In this document: positions 27,001 to 42,000 of the stretch, piece by piece
How the letters are laid out: the number at the start of each line of letters is the position of its first letter
Position numbering within the stretch: position 1 is the stretch's first letter
Assembly: GCA_019044685.2 (NCBI GenBank)
Contig: JAGTXX020000003.1
Span: forward strand, 434,001-498,000
From: Nannochloris sp. 'desiccata'
Lineage: Eukaryota > Chlorophyta > Trebouxiophyceae > Chlorellales > Chlorellaceae
DNA: 64,000 nucleotides
Reading direction: 5' to 3'
Program-made: the position numbers and the translations under genes
The notes under the pieces: model-generated
What the model was told of the DNA's origin: nothing
Database searches by the model: none
What the model saw: only the letters and a program-made list of their open reading frames with translations

Positions 27001-30000
27001 AATATGATTTTGTGAAGCAAATTGAGCAGCTTGGCACACAAGCTCTGCATTAAATCGTCCAGAAAACTTGCATCCTTCGCCCGTTGGGCTCTCAGGGCGA
27101 GGTCTGTCAGTTGGGAGCTGCAGCATTGCGGGAACACCAGCAAGAGTCGATTTCCAAAATTGCTTCTCTTTCACTGCACCTTCACTTCGCAAATAGTCTT
27201 GTTGCCAAGCAGCATAATCAGCGTATTGGATGGGCAAAGCAATGAGATCAGCAGCAACGCCTTGCATTGCAGCATTGTATAATTGAGAGAGTTCCCTATT
27301 GAAGATTCCGATTGACCAGCCATCTGCAGCAGCGTGATGCAGAGTAATGGCGAGCAGAGAGCTGCCATCATCAACTATATACAGGCACGCAGCAAAAACT
27401 GTTCCTTTGGAAAGATCCAGCACCCGCTTGCCCTCGTTTTCAAGAGCTGCAGTAATTTTTGAGACGTTAATAGTCTCCGAATGAATGTGGAGAGGATGGG
27501 AAATTAAAGAGGTATCTACAATGCTACCAAGCACAATGCCTTCGTCACTCTCAAAGAAACGCATCCTACGAATACGAAAAAAAAAAAAAAAAGAGAATGG
27601 AATTAAGAATTAGAGTTAGAACGTGTATTTCAAGCAGATACAATGCAAACGAATGCCGTTAAAGCAAATAGTTTCTACCTAAGAATAGCATGTCGCTCCA
27701 TAATGGCAGAAATTGCAGTACGCAACGCATCAACATTCAGCGCTCCAGTCAAGTGCAGACCATATGGCATATTATATGCAGACGTCTTAGGGTCGGTGGA
27801 TAGAATAGACCACATCTGCTCCTGGTTGGCAGACAGAGGGCGTGAAGCATCGGGCCACTTGTTGCAAGGAATAGGGGCAGACGAAGCGCCATCCTCGTCG
27901 CCGCCACCATCAACAGTCAACTGTGTCAAGGCAGCAGCAACACGCCGGGCAGTGCGCTCAGAATGCACAAGGGTGGCAGGCACAGTAGCAATGTGCAGGG
28001 CTTTCTGCAACAAAGCAGCAGCGCGGAACACCTGCAGCGAGGTACCGCCAGCAGCGAAGAAATCAGAAAGCACGCTGACCTCCTCAACAGGGCGGCCCAA
28101 GACCTCAGCAAACACACGCTGAACAGCAATTTCAATGTCATCCACAGGAGCAACGTACTCCTCTTCACCAGCACCAGACCAATCAGGAGCTGGAAGAGCA
28201 CGAACGTCAATCTTGCCACCTGGTAACAAAGGGAAACTCTCCAAAGCAACAACAACACTGGGCACCATAGCTGGAACCAACAAAGTGCGGCAATGAGCAA
28301 TCACCGCTGCAGGCTCTACTGTGGCTGGAGTAACATATCCTACCAAGCGCTTCTGACCAGACGCATCAGGCAAAGCAGTAGCTACAGACTGTGTGACGCC
28401 AGGAGTGCTCTCAAGAGCTCCTTCAACTTCACCAAGCTCGATGCGTACACCAGTGATCTTCACCTGACGGTCAATACGGCCAAGGAAATCAATGGTGCCG
28501 TCGTTGCGCCACCGAACCAAGTCACCAGTGCGGTACGCCTTCTCGTAGTAAGGAGCAAGCGATGAGTCCACACGACCAGAAACAAGGTCAAGGCAAGGAT
28601 TAGGAACGAACTTCTCAGCAGTAAGGTCGGGTTGGCCAGCATACCCAAGAGCCAAGCGAGGACCGCTCAGCAAAAGCTCACCCGGCACGCCAACAGGCAC
28701 AGGGCGCAATGAAGAATCAACGATGTAACTATGTAGGTTCTGTACCGGTCTACCAATGGTAATGGCATCACACCCGACAGGCAGAGCTGTCTCTGTTGCA
28801 ATAACAGAGGCCTCCGTGGGGCCATAGCCATTATACATAAGAGCGCCAGGCACCTGTAGAAAAACAACACTTTTTTAGCAAAGAGATTTAGAGTAGAAAA
28901 GATAGATAATATACATTCAATGAATGTAAAAGGGAAAGATAAAAACAAGTACTTACCTGAACTGCCAAGAAATCAATGGCCTTTTGAGGGAGGGGTTCAC
29001 CGCAGAGCATGACAGAGCGCAATTGAGTGCAGTCCTTGGCCCTAGAGCCTGCAAACTGCAGCATTGCCAAGGATGGGGTGCTCACAAAGTGGGTTGCCCC
29101 AGTTATAGCAATAAGGTCCATCATGTAATCGCCATCAGTATGCGCCTCTGGCTTGGCAATCACAAGACCACCACCCAAAATTAAGGGCATAAACATCTGA
29201 GTGATGTGAGGATCGAAATTGATAGTAATAGTAAGCAACGCTTTGTCATCCGCATTCATCTCGTAGAACTCAATGCTACCATTTATGTGGTCTCTGAAAC
29301 CACGATGAGGAACAACAACACCCTTGGGTCTACCAGTAGAGCCTGATGTGAAAATGAGGTATGCGGGATCATCAGCACCCACTCTGCCAACAACAGCGCC
29401 TTTGGCACTGCCAGTCGGCAGCTCAGAAACATCAACCACGCGAGAATGGCCATTAGCAAAGCCTGCAGCTCGAGATGCGTGCTGTGACTCAACCAGTAAT
29501 ACCACTGCTTTGCCGTCCTCCAAGTAAATTTGAAGACGGTCATCAGGGTAAGAAGGATCGCAAGGTAAATACACGCCACCAGCCTTCAGCACTGAAAGAA
29601 TGCTGATAACAAGCTCAAAAGATCTGTCGATCATCACGCCTACTACTGCACCAGGACCTACACCCAGAGAAGCCAAGCGAGCGGCACCTGCAGCCACCCG
29701 CTGAGCTACCTCACCATAGCTCAACCATTCTCCCTCAAAGTACAAGCACTGACGCTCGGGAGAAGCAGCAGCAATGGCATCAAATGCATCATGAACAAGA
29801 GGGGCAGAGAGGTAAGCTGGGCGCTCAACTCCCATAGACATCCTTGCTGCTTCCAATGCGTCACGAGGGCCGAGGAGGCTTCCACTAAGTGCTGGATGTC
29901 TAGAGTCATCAACAAGCTGCTCCAGTATGTTGACAAAGCTACTTAACAAACGATCAATGGTTGGCGGATCAAATAAATCAGTTATGTACTCAGCCAAGAC

Positions 30001-33000
30001 AGCATCTTTGCCGACAGTGAAGAACAAATCCATCTTTGCATGACTTAACCCAGCCATTTTGTCAAAGGCGCGGGCCACTACTCCACCTCCAAACGCATAA
30101 GAAGCTCGTCCGGTGCTCTCAGGCAAGTACTGGAACAGCACCTGGAAAAGAGGGTTGGCATTAGGCACGCGAGAGACACCTGAAGCAGCAACGACCTCCT
30201 CAATGGGAAGAAGAGAGTGGTCAAGGGCAGCAAGCGTAGCAGTACTTGCCTCAAGAACCATGTCGGCAAAGCTCGCACCTTCAACAGCAACGCAACGCAC
30301 TGGGAGCGTGTTAATGAAGTAACCAACCAAGCCGTGAGTCTCCTGGCGGTCGCGACCAGCGACAGGCACGCCGACTACCAAATCGTCTTGGCCCGTGTAC
30401 CGCAGCAGCACTGCTTGAAGGCCAGCAAGCAACACAGCCTGCATGTTCACACGCAAGGAACGAGCAACAGACTCGAGCTTGCCAAGCAGGCCTTTCGGTA
30501 ACGAGGAACGCGCAACACCAGCCAAGAAGGTGGGCTTAGAAGGACGAGGACGGTCCTGAGGAAGCTGTGCCATAGCGGGGGCCCCAGCCAAGGTCTTTCT
30601 CCAGAAAGCACGAAGCGACTCGCCAGAAGCACCAGTCAGCTGGTCACGCTGCCAAGCAGCATAGTCGCCATACTGAATGGGTAGAGGAGACCACTCAGGA
30701 GATTTGCCGTTTAATGCTGCATCGTAAGCAGCCGACAACTCGCGCCAAAAGATACCTTGAGACCAAGCATCACCAACAGCGTGGTGCATCGTTAAAGCAA
30801 GCACAGCACCGGCACCGCCAGAGAAGTCACGCACAAGCAATCTCGCACGCACAAGAGGCTCAGTCTCAAGGTCAAACGCACGAGCTGCCTCGGCAGCAAC
30901 CTCGCGAACAACCTCCTCCTCAGAAGATGCCTGCACAACCTGCACAGGCACGTGGAACTCAGCGGCAGGCAACACAGCGCCAACAATGCTGCCGTCCCTC
31001 TGGCGCTTGAATACGGTGCGCAGCACCTCATGGCGAGCGGCAACAGAGTCAAGAGCAGCACCAAGAAGCTTGGCATCAGGGGCATGATCAAAGAAATCAA
31101 GGGCGCTGGGCATGTTGTAAGCGCTGGCACCGGCAAGGCTACTCAGCAGCCACATCTGCTCCTGGTTGGCAGACAGAGGGCGTGAAGCGTCAGGCCACTC
31201 GTTGCAGGGGATAGGGGCAGCCGAGGCGCCATTCTCATCGCCGCAACCATCAGCAATCAACTGTGTCAAGGCAGCAGCAACACGCCGGGCAGTGCGCTCA
31301 GAATGCACAAGGGTGGCAGGCACAGTAGCAATGTGCAGGGCTTTCTGCAACAAGGCAGCAGCGCGGAACACCTGCAGCGAGGTACCACCAGCAGCGAAGA
31401 AATCAGAAAGCACGCTGACCTCCTCAGAAGGGCGGCCCAAGACCTCAGCAAACACGCTCTGAACAGCAATTTCAATGTCATCCACAGGAGCAACGTACTC
31501 CTCTTCACCAGCGCCAGACCAATCTGGAGCTGGAAGAGCACGGACGTCAACCTTGCCGTTGGGCAGAAGAGGGAAGGCATTCAAAGCCACAACAACACTG
31601 GGCACCATAGCAGCCACAAGCAAGCCTCGACAGTGGGCTGATATGGCAACAGTGTCTACAGTGCCTGGTGTGATGTAGCCAACAAGACGTTGCTTGCCTG
31701 TGGGGTCAGCGACAGCAGCTGCAACAGCCCCTGTCACTCCTTCAGCTCCCTCTAATGCGGCTTCAACTTCACCAAGCTCGATGCGTACACCAGTGATCTT
31801 CACCTGACGGTCAATACGCCCAAGGAAATCAATGGTGCCGTCGTTGCGCCACCGAACCAAGTCACCAGTGCGGTACGCCTTCTCGTAATAAGGAGCAAGT
31901 GATGCCTCCACACGACCAGACACAAGGTCAAGGCAAGGATTAGGAACGAACTTCTCAGCAGTAAGGTCGGGTTGGCCAGCATACCCAAGAGCCAAGCGAG
32001 GACCGCTCAGCAAAAGCTCACCCGGCACGCCAACAGGCACAGCACGAAGCTCAGAATCGACCACATAGCAGTGAAGGTTAGCATCTGGCTTGCCAATTAC
32101 TACGGTTTCAAATCCACGGTGGAAGGTGTAGTGCACAGCAACTGCCGTCACCTCAGTTGGCCCATAGGTGTTGATGGGGTTGAGGTTGGGAAAGACGTCG
32201 TGCATTTGCCGGACAACATCAGCTGGGACACTCTCGCCTCCAACACCCCAGGCGCGCATTGGAAAGTACCTAGGACTGCTACGCTGCTTAAGCTCTGAAA
32301 CATACTCGCGTGCAAGAGTAGGCACGGTAAACATGAACCCAGTGATGCTCTGCTCAAGAATCAAATCCACCATATAAGGTGGGTCAAAGTGACCCTCAGG
32401 CTTGGCGATCACAAGGCTGGCACCCACAGTCAAAGGGGGAAAGACCTGAAGCACGTGGGCATCAAAGCTGATGGTGTTACTGAACATTATATTGTCAGCG
32501 TTGGCTGTAGCAGGGGAAGGAAAGGAAGTGAAAACGATTAGAAAATTGGGCTAAAGGCAGAAAAAGAAGCAAGTTAATACAGGGGGCATATCTAAGGTTG
32601 GAACAGACACTTACTGAGCTCATACATATCGACCAACCAAGGCATCAGATCCCTCAAACCACGATGGGCTACTACGACACCCTTGGGCCTGCCAGTAGAA
32701 CCAGAAGTGAAAATAATATAAGCAGGGTCGTCTGGACCAAGCTGGCGAAGAGGCACGTTGCCTACAGCAGCAGGAGTAACCGCAGCATCTGTAGTAATAT
32801 CCAGAACAGGAATGCCATCGTCAACCATAGACTTGGCACGCTCAGCGTGCTTGAGAGACGCGAGCACGAGGAACGCACTGCCATCTTCCAAATACACCGA
32901 CAAGCGATCGTCGGGGTAAGCCGGGTCACAAGGCAAGTAGCAACCACCAGCCTTAAGTACTGAAAGAATGCTAATAACCAAATCGAATGATCGGTCCATC

Positions 33001-36000
33001 ATAATACCTACTACGACACCAGGACCTACACCCAGAGAGGCCAAGCGAGCGGCACCTGCAGCCACCCGCTGAGCTACCTCACCATAGTTCAACCATTCTC
33101 CCTCAAAGCACAGGCAACGCTTACTGGGATATGATGCGGCAATGGCATCAAATGAATCATGCACCAGAGGTGCAGAAACGTACTCAGGGCGTTCGGGACC
33201 CATGGAGAACCTTGCTGCTTCAAAAGCATCGCGAGGGCCAAGGAGGCTGCAACTCAGAGCTGGACGTCTAGAGTCATCAACAAGCTGCTCTAGTAGGTTG
33301 ACAAAGCTGCTTAACAAACGATCAATGGTTGGCGCATCGAACAGCTCCGACATATACTCAGCTAACAAGGTATCACCACTAACAGTGAAGGTCAAGTCCA
33401 ACTTTGCATGGCTCAACCCAGCCATCTTACTGAAAGGGCCGGCCTCACCACTGCCAATTTTAAAAGTAGCTCTTCCGGTGCCCTCAGGCAAGTACTGGAA
33501 CAGCACCTGGAAAAGAGGGTTGGCATTAGGCACGCGAGAGACACCTGAAGCAGCAACGACCTCCTCAATGGGAAGAAGAGAGTGGTCAAGGGCAGCAAGC
33601 GTAGCAGTACTTGCCTCAAGAACCATGTCGGCAAAGCTCGCACCTTCAACAGCAACGCAACGCACTGGAAGCGTGTTGATGAAGTAGCCAACCAAACTTT
33701 GAGTCTCCTGGCGGTCGCGACCAGCGACAGGCACGCCGACTACCAAATCGTCTTGGCCCGTGTACCGCAGCAGCACCGCTTGAAGGCCAGCAAGCAACAC
33801 AGCCTGCATGTTCACACGCAAGGAACGAGCAACAGACTCGAGCTTGCCAAGCAGGCCTTCCGGTAACGAGGAACGCGCAACACCAGCCAAGAAGGTGGGC
33901 TTAGAAGGACGAGGACGGTCCTGAGGAAGCTGTGCCATAGCGGGGGCGCCAGCCAATGTCTTTCTCCAGAAAGCACGAAGCGACTCGCCAGAAGCACCAG
34001 TCAGCTGGTCACGCTGCCAAGCAGCATAGTCGCCATACTGAATGGGTAGAGGAGACCACTCAGGAGATTTGCCGTTTAATGCTGCATCGTAAGCAGCCGA
34101 CAACTCGCGCCAAAAAATGCCTTGAGACCAAGCATCACCAACAGCGTGGTGCATCGTTAAAGCAAGCACAGCACCGGCACCGCCAGAGAAGTCACGCACA
34201 AGCAATCTCGCACGCACAAGAGGCTCAGTCTCAAGGTCAAACGCACGAGCTGCCTCGGCAGCAACCTCGCGAACAACCTCCTCCTCAGAAGATGCCTGCA
34301 CAACCTGCACAGGCACGTGGAACTCAGCAGCAGACAACACAGCGCCAACAATGCTGCCGTCCCTCTGGCGCTTGAATACGGTCCGCAGCACCTCATGGCG
34401 AGCGGCAACAGAGTCAAGAGCAGCACCGAGAAGCTTGGCATCAGGGGCATGATCAAAGAAATCAAGGGCGCTGGGCATGTTGTAAGCGCTGGCACCGGCA
34501 AGGCTACTCAGCAGCCACATCTGCTCCTGGTTGGCAGACAGAGGGCGTGAAGCGTCAGGCCACTCGTTGCAGGGGATAGGGGCAGCCGAGGCGCCATTCT
34601 CATCGCCGCAACCATCAGCAATCAACTGTGTCAAGGCAGCAGCAACACGCCGGGCAGTGCGCTCAGAATGCACAAGGGTGGCAGGCACAGTAGCAATGTG
34701 CAGGGCTTTCTGCAACAAGGCAGCAGCGCGGAACACCTGCAGGGAGGTACCACCAGCAGCGAAGAAATCAGAGAGCACGCTGACCTCCTCAGCAGGGCGG
34801 CCCAAGACCTCAGCAAACACGCTCTGAACAGCAATTTCAATGTCATCCACAGGAGCAACGTACTCCTCTTCACCAGCGCCAGTCCAATCTGGAGCTGGAA
34901 GAGCACGGACGTCAACCTTGCCGTTGGGCAGAAGAGGGAAGGCATTCAAAGCCACAACAACACTGGGCACCATAGCAGCCACAAGCAAGCCTCGACAGTG
35001 GGCTGTTATGGCAACAGTGTCTACAGTGCCTGGTGTGATGTAGCCAACAAGACGTTGCTTGCCTGTGGGGTCAGCGACAGCAGCTGCAACAGCCCCTGTC
35101 ACTCCTTCAGCTCCCTCTAATGCGGCTTCAACTTCACCAAGCTCGATGCGTACACCAGTGATCTTCACCTGACGGTCAATACGGCCAAGGAAATCAATGG
35201 TGCCGTCGTTGCGCCACCGAACCAAGTCACCAGTGCGGTACGCCTTCTCGTAATAAGGAGCAAGTGATGCCTCCACACGACCAGACACAAGGTCAAGGCA
35301 AGGATTAGGAACGAACTTCTCAGCAGTAAGGTCGGGTTGGCCAGCATACCCAAGAGCCAAGCGAGGACCACTCAGCAAAAGCTCACCCGGCACGCCAACA
35401 GGCACAGCACGAAGCTTAGAATCGACAATATACACGTGCGTGTTGGGATCAGGTTTGCCAATTACCACGGATTCAAACTTACGGGGGAAGGGGTGGTGCA
35501 CAGTGACAGCAGTGACTTCAGTTGGACCATACACGTTCATGATACAAGCTTGCGGGAAAACATCTTGCATATCACGGAACAGCTCTGCTGGCACATTTTC
35601 ACCACCCACGCTCCAAGATTTCATAAGAGGGTAAGGAGTATAGCCACTACGGCGAAGCTCATTCACATACTCGCGTGCCTGTAGGAAAGAAAGAAAAATG
35701 AATCATATATAGCGAAAAGGAAATACCCCGAGAGGAATTAAAAATTGGCACTAATAACAGCAGAGCGTAGAATATAATCTTACCAAGGTTGGCACTGAGA
35801 AGATGAACTCATTCACTCTATGTTGCATTAATAGATTCACGATATATGAAGGATCCAGATGACCTTTTGATTCGGCCAGCACCAAGGAAGCTCCAACAAT
35901 CAAAGGAGGGAACATCTGGAGCGGGAAATGAAAACAAATGTTAATCAAATTTACTAAAAGCATGATTAAACGTTACTGTGCAGGCTTTGTAAACACACTG

Positions 36001-39000
36001 TACCTGAAGAACATGAGCATCAAAACTAATGGTGCTCGTCAGGATGGCCACGTCGTCAGCAACTGCAATTGCAACAGAATGGAAAGAGGGCAAAAACCAG
36101 TGAGAAAATGAAGAAATGAATTTAGAAACAAGCGGGAAAAAGAAAGTAATTCGGTAGACCAGCAACTACTGCGTACCAATCTTGTGCCTATCAACGAGCC
36201 AAGGAATCAGATCCCTCAAACCACGGTGGGCTATGACAACACCCTTGGGTCGGCCGGTAGAGCCAGAAGTAAAAATGATGTAGGCAGGGTCATCAGGACC
36301 AGGAGAACGCAAGGCGCTGCTACTGCCAACATCAGCAGCAATGCTCACATCTACCACAGGCACATCATCGCCGACCATATCCTTGGCACGCACAAGGTGC
36401 TGCGGGTTTGCAAGCAGCAGTGCTGCCTTGGCGTCTTCCAAATACACCTCCAAGCGATCATCGGGGTATGAAGGATCGCACGGCAAGTAGCAACCACCAG
36501 CCTTCAATACAGCCATAATACTGATGACCAGATCAAAGTCACGCTCTAGCAACAGACCAACGACAACACCAGGACCTACACCCAGAGAAGACAAGCGAGC
36601 GGCACCTGCAGCCACCCGCTGAGCTACCTCACCATAGTTCAACCATTCTCCCTCAAAGCACAGGCAACGCTTACTGGGATATGATGCGGCAATGGCATCA
36701 AATGAATCATGCACCAGAGGTGCAGAAACGTACTCAGGGCGTTCGGGACCCATGGAGAACCTTGCTGCTTCAAAAGCATCGCGAGGGCCAAGGAGGCTGC
36801 AACTCAGAGCTGGACGTCTAGAGTCATCAACAAGCTGCTCTAGTAGGTTGACAAAGCTGCTTAACAAACGATCAATGGTTGGCGCATCGAACAGCTCCGA
36901 CATATACTCAGCTAACAAGGTATCACCACTAACAGTGAAGGTCAAGTCCAACTTTGCATGGCTCAACCCAGCCATCTTACTGAAAGGGCCGGCCTCACCA
37001 CTGCCAATTTTAAAAGTAGCTCTTCCGGTGCCCTCAGGCAAGTACTGGAACAGCACCTGGAAAAGAGGGTTGGCATTAGGCACGCGAGAGACACCTGAAG
37101 CAGCAACGACCTCCTCAATGGGAAGAAGAGAGTGGTCAAGGGCAGCAAGCGTAGCAGTACTTGCCTCAAGAACCATGTCGGCAAAGCTCGCACCTTCAAC
37201 AGCAACGCAACGCACTGGAAGCGTGTTGATGAAGTAGCCAACCAAACTTTGAGTCTCCTGGCGGTCGCGACCAGCGACAGGCACGCCGACTACCAAATCG
37301 TCTTGGCCCGTGTACCGCAGCAGCACTGCTTGAAGGCCAGCAAGCAACACAGCCTGCATGTTCACACGCAAGGAACGAGCAACAGACTCGAGCTTGCCAA
37401 GCAGGCCTTCCGGTAACGAGGAACGCGCAACACCAGCCAAGAAGGTGGGCTTGGAGGGACGAGGACGGTCCTGAGGAAGCTGTGCCATAGCGGGGGCCCC
37501 AGCCAAGGTCTTTCTCCAGAAAGCACGAAGCGACTCGCCAGAAGCACCAGTCAGCTGGTCACGCTGCCAAGCAGCATAGTCGCCATACTGAATGGGTAGA
37601 GGAGACCACTCAGGAGATTTGCCGTTTAATGCTGCATCGTAAGCAGCCGACAACTCGCGCCAAAAAATGCCTTGAGACCAAGCATCACCAACAGCGTGGT
37701 GCATCGTTAAAGCAAGCACAGCACCGGCACCGCCAGAGAAGTCACGCACAAGCAATCTCGCACGCACAAGAGGCTCAGTCTCAAGGTCAAACGCACGAGC
37801 TGCCTCGGCAGCAACCTCGCGAACAACCTCCTCCTCAGAAGATGCCTGCACAACCTGCACAGGCACGTGGAACTCAGCAGCAGACAACACAGCGCCAACA
37901 ATGCTGCCGTCCCTCTGGCGCTTGAATACGGTCCGCAGCACCTCATGGCGAGCGGCAACAGAGTCAAGAGCAGCACCGAGAAGCTTGGCATCAGGGGCAT
38001 GATCAAAGAAATCAAGGGCGCTGGGCATGTTGTAAGCGCTGGCACCGGCAAGGCTACTCAGCAGCCACATCTGCTCCTGGTTGGCAGACAGAGGGCGTGA
38101 AGCGTCAGGCCACTCGTTGCAGGGGATAGGGGCAGCCGAGGCGCCATCCTCAGCGCCGCCACCATCAGCAATCAACTGTGTCAAGGCAGCAGCAACACGC
38201 CGGGCAGTGCGCTCAGAATGCACAAGGGTGGCAGGCACAGTAGCAATGTGCAGGGCTTTCTGCAACAAGGCAGCAGCGCGGAACACCTGCAGCGAGGTAC
38301 CGCCAGCAGCGAAGAAATCAGAAAGCACGCTGACCTCCTCAGCAGGGCGGCCCAAGACCTCAGCAAACACACGCTGAACAGCCATTTCAATGTCATCCAC
38401 AGGAGCAACGTACTCCTCTTCACCAGCGCCAGACCAATCTGGAGCTGGAAGAGCACGAACGTCAATCTTGCCACCTGGTAACAAAGGGAAACTCTCCAAA
38501 GCAACAACAACACTGGGCACCATAGCTGGAACCAACAAAGTGCGGCAATGAGCAATCACCGCTGCAGGCTCTACTGTGGCTGGAGTAACATATCCTACCA
38601 AGCGCTTCTGACCAGACGCATCAGGCAAAGCAGTAGCTACAGACTGTGTGACGCCAGGAGTGCTCTCAAGAGCTCCTTCAACTTCACCAAGCTCGATGCG
38701 TACACCAGTGATCTTCACCTGACGGTCAATACGGCCAAGGAAATCAATGGTGCCATCGTTGCGCCACCGAACCAAGTCACCAGTGCGGTACGCCTTCTCG
38801 TAGTAAGGAGCAAGCGACGAGTCCACACGACCAGAAACAAGGTCAAGGCAAGGATTAGGAACGAACTTCTCAGCAGTAAGGTCGGGTCGGCCAGCATACC
38901 CAAGAGCCAAGCGAGGACCACTCAGCAAAAGCTCACCCGGCACGCCAACAGGCACAGCACGAAGCTCAGAGTCGACCACATAGCAGTGAAGGTTATACAC

Positions 39001-42000
39001 GGGGCGACCAATAGAAATGAACTCGATAGAAGGAGGGCAGAACAGGGCTGTCGCGGTAATGGTGGCTTCTGTGGGGCCATAAACATTGTACACACGGCAA
39101 CCAGGGATCTGCAAAATAGTTTAGAAATAAAGAAGAAACCGGGCATTTAGAGCAAGTTGCAGGGACACTTATATATGCTCCATGCAATGAAATTGCGCAA
39201 AGAAACATAGCACGATTGAAAATGGATGTGGTGACTGACCTTGTCCTCAAACAGAGTAATCACTTCTCGTGGCAACTGCTCACCACCAAACATCACAACC
39301 CTCAGAGCGGTACACTCGCTCGCATACTTGCCCTGGAACTGGACAAGGGCCAGAGAAGGTGTGCTCACAAAGTGGGTGACGCGCTGTTGGCTGATAAGAC
39401 CAGTCACGTAGTCACCATCAGCATGGCCATCAGGCTTGGCAATCACCAGACCCGCACCAACAACCAAGGGCGTCAGAGCTTGCATCAAATGAGGATCGAA
39501 ATTAATGGTGATTGTCAACAGTGAAGCATCATCAGGGCCCATCGAGTAGAGTTCAGCTGTCTCTAGCACGTGGTCCAGGATGGCGCGATGAGGAATCATC
39601 ACACCCTTGGGTCTGCCAGTAGAGCCAGAAGTGAAAATAATATAAGCAGGGTCGTCAGGCCCAGGAGAACGCAAGGCTGCAGATCCTTTGCCAGATGATA
39701 CTGTACCATCAGCAGTACTAAGATCAACAACAGACACTCCTGAAGACACCATAGCACGAGCACGCTCAGCATACTCGCTGACTGTCAGCACAACAACTGC
39801 ACTGGCGTCTTCCAAGTACACCTCCAAGCGATCATCAGGGTAGGAAGGATCGCAAGGAAGGTACACACCACCAGCCTTAAACACAGCCAAGATGCTGATG
39901 AGTAACTCAAAGGACCTGTCAAGCATCACACCGACTACCACACCAGGGCTCACGCCAAGGGAGGCAAGGCGATCAGCAAGAGCTGACACACGGTTGGAAA
40001 CCTCCCCATAAGCCAACCACTCGCCCTCGTAGCAGAGGCAGCGGCTCTGAGGAGACGCGGCAGCAATGGCATCAAACGCATCGTGTACAAGAGGGGCAGA
40101 GAGATAAGCTGGGCGCTCCTCTCCCATAGAAATTTCAGCCAATTCTTGAGCATCTCCTGCAGCCAGCATGCTATTGCCCAAGGCGGGAGCACTAATATTC
40201 CCAATTAAGTGATCTAGCACGAATACGAAACTATTTAACAGCCTCTCCATAGTGACTTTATTAAACATTTCATTCATGTACTCTGCTTGGATACTCTCTC
40301 CCGTCATTATGAGAGAGAGATCTAGTTTAGCATGTTGAAGACGTCCCAAATTGACATACGCCTCGCCCCGAACACCTTGAACTCTGAAATCTTTTGAAGC
40401 AGTGCCATCAGGCAAGTACTGGAACAGCACCTGGAACAAAGGGTTGGCATTAGGCACGCGAGAGACACCTGAAGCAGCAACGACCTCCTCAATGGGAAGA
40501 AGAGAGTGGTCAAGGGCAGCAAGCGTAGCAGTACTTGCCTCAAGAACCATGTCGGCAAAGCTCGCACCTTCAACAGCAACGCAACGCACTGGGAGCGTGT
40601 TAATGAAGTAACCAACCAAGCCGTGAGTCTCCTGGCGGTCGCGACCAGCGACAGGAACGCCAACTACCAAATCGTCTTGGCCCGTGTACCGCAGCAGCAC
40701 TGCTTGAAGGCCAGCAAGCAACACAGCCTGCATGTTCACACGCAAGGAACGAGCAACAGACTCGAGCTTGCCAAGCAAGCCTTTCGGTAACGAGGAACGC
40801 GCAACACCAGCCAAGAAGGTGGGCTTGGAGGGACGAGGACGGTCCTGAGGAAGCTGTGCCATAGCGGGGGCCCCAGCCAAGGTCTTTCTCCAGAAAGCAC
40901 GAAGCGACTCGCCAGAAGCACCAGTCAGCTGGTCACGCTGCCAAGCAGCATAGTCGCCATACTGAATGGGTAGAGGAGACCACTCAGGAGATTTGCCGTT
41001 TAATGCTGCATCGTAAGCAGCCGACAACTCGCGCCAAAAAATGCCTTGAGACCAAGCATCACCAACAGCGTGGTGCATCGTTAAAGCAAGCACAGCACCG
41101 GCACCGCCAGAGAAGTCACGCACAAGCAATCTCGCACGCACAAGAGGCTCAGTCTCAAGGTCAAACGCACGAGCTGCCTCGGCAGCAACCTCGCGAACAA
41201 CCTCCTCCTCAGAAGATGCCTGCACAACCTGCACAGGCACGTGGAACTCAGCAGCAGACAACACAGCGCCAACAATGCTGCCGTCCCTCTGGCGCTTGAA
41301 TACGGTCCGCAGCACCTCATGGCGAGCGGCAACAGAGTCAAGAGCAGCACCGAGAAGCTTGGCATCAGGGGCATGATCAAAGAAATCAAGGGCGCTGGGC
41401 ATGTTGTAAGCGCTGGCACCGGCAAGGCTACTCAGCAGCCACATCTGCTCCTGGTTGGCAGACAGAGGGCGTGAAGCGTCAGGCCACTCGTTGCAGGGGA
41501 TAGGGGCAGCCGAGGCGCCATCCTCAGCGCCGCCACCATCAGCAATCAACTGTGTCAAGGCAGCAGCAACACGCCGGGCAGTGCGCTCAGAATGCACAAG
41601 GGTGGCAGGCACAGTAGCAATGTGCAGGGCTTTCTGCAACAAGGCAGCAGCGCGGAACACCTGCAGCGAGGTACCGCCAGCAGCGAAGAAATCAGAAAGC
41701 ACGCTGACCTCCTCAGCAGGGCGGCCCAAGACCTCAGCAAACACGCTCTGAACAGCAATTTCAATGTCATCCACAGGAGCAACGTACTCTTCTTCACCAG
41801 CGCCAGACCAATCTGGAGCTGGAAGAGCACGGACGTCAACCTTGCCGTTGGGCAGAAGAGGGAAGGCATTCAAAGCCACAACAACACTGGGCACCATAGC
41901 AGCCACAAGCAAGCCTCGACAGTGGGCTGATATGGCAACAGTGTCTACAGTGCCTGGTGTGATGTAGCCAACAAGACGTTGCTTGCCTGTGGGGTCAGCG

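Noticed and set aside
33142..33687. Plus-strand open frame of 181 codons repeated at 36692-37237
   Set aside because: It is the complement of the duplicated C/A boundary of modules 3 and 4. The minus-strand NRPS frame explains the conservation.
4797..39239. In-frame stops between the large minus-strand open frames, suggesting many separate NRPS genes
   Set aside because: Each break is a short GT-AG intron with matching phase inside an A or C domain. The pieces have no plausible own start codons and join into complete domains.
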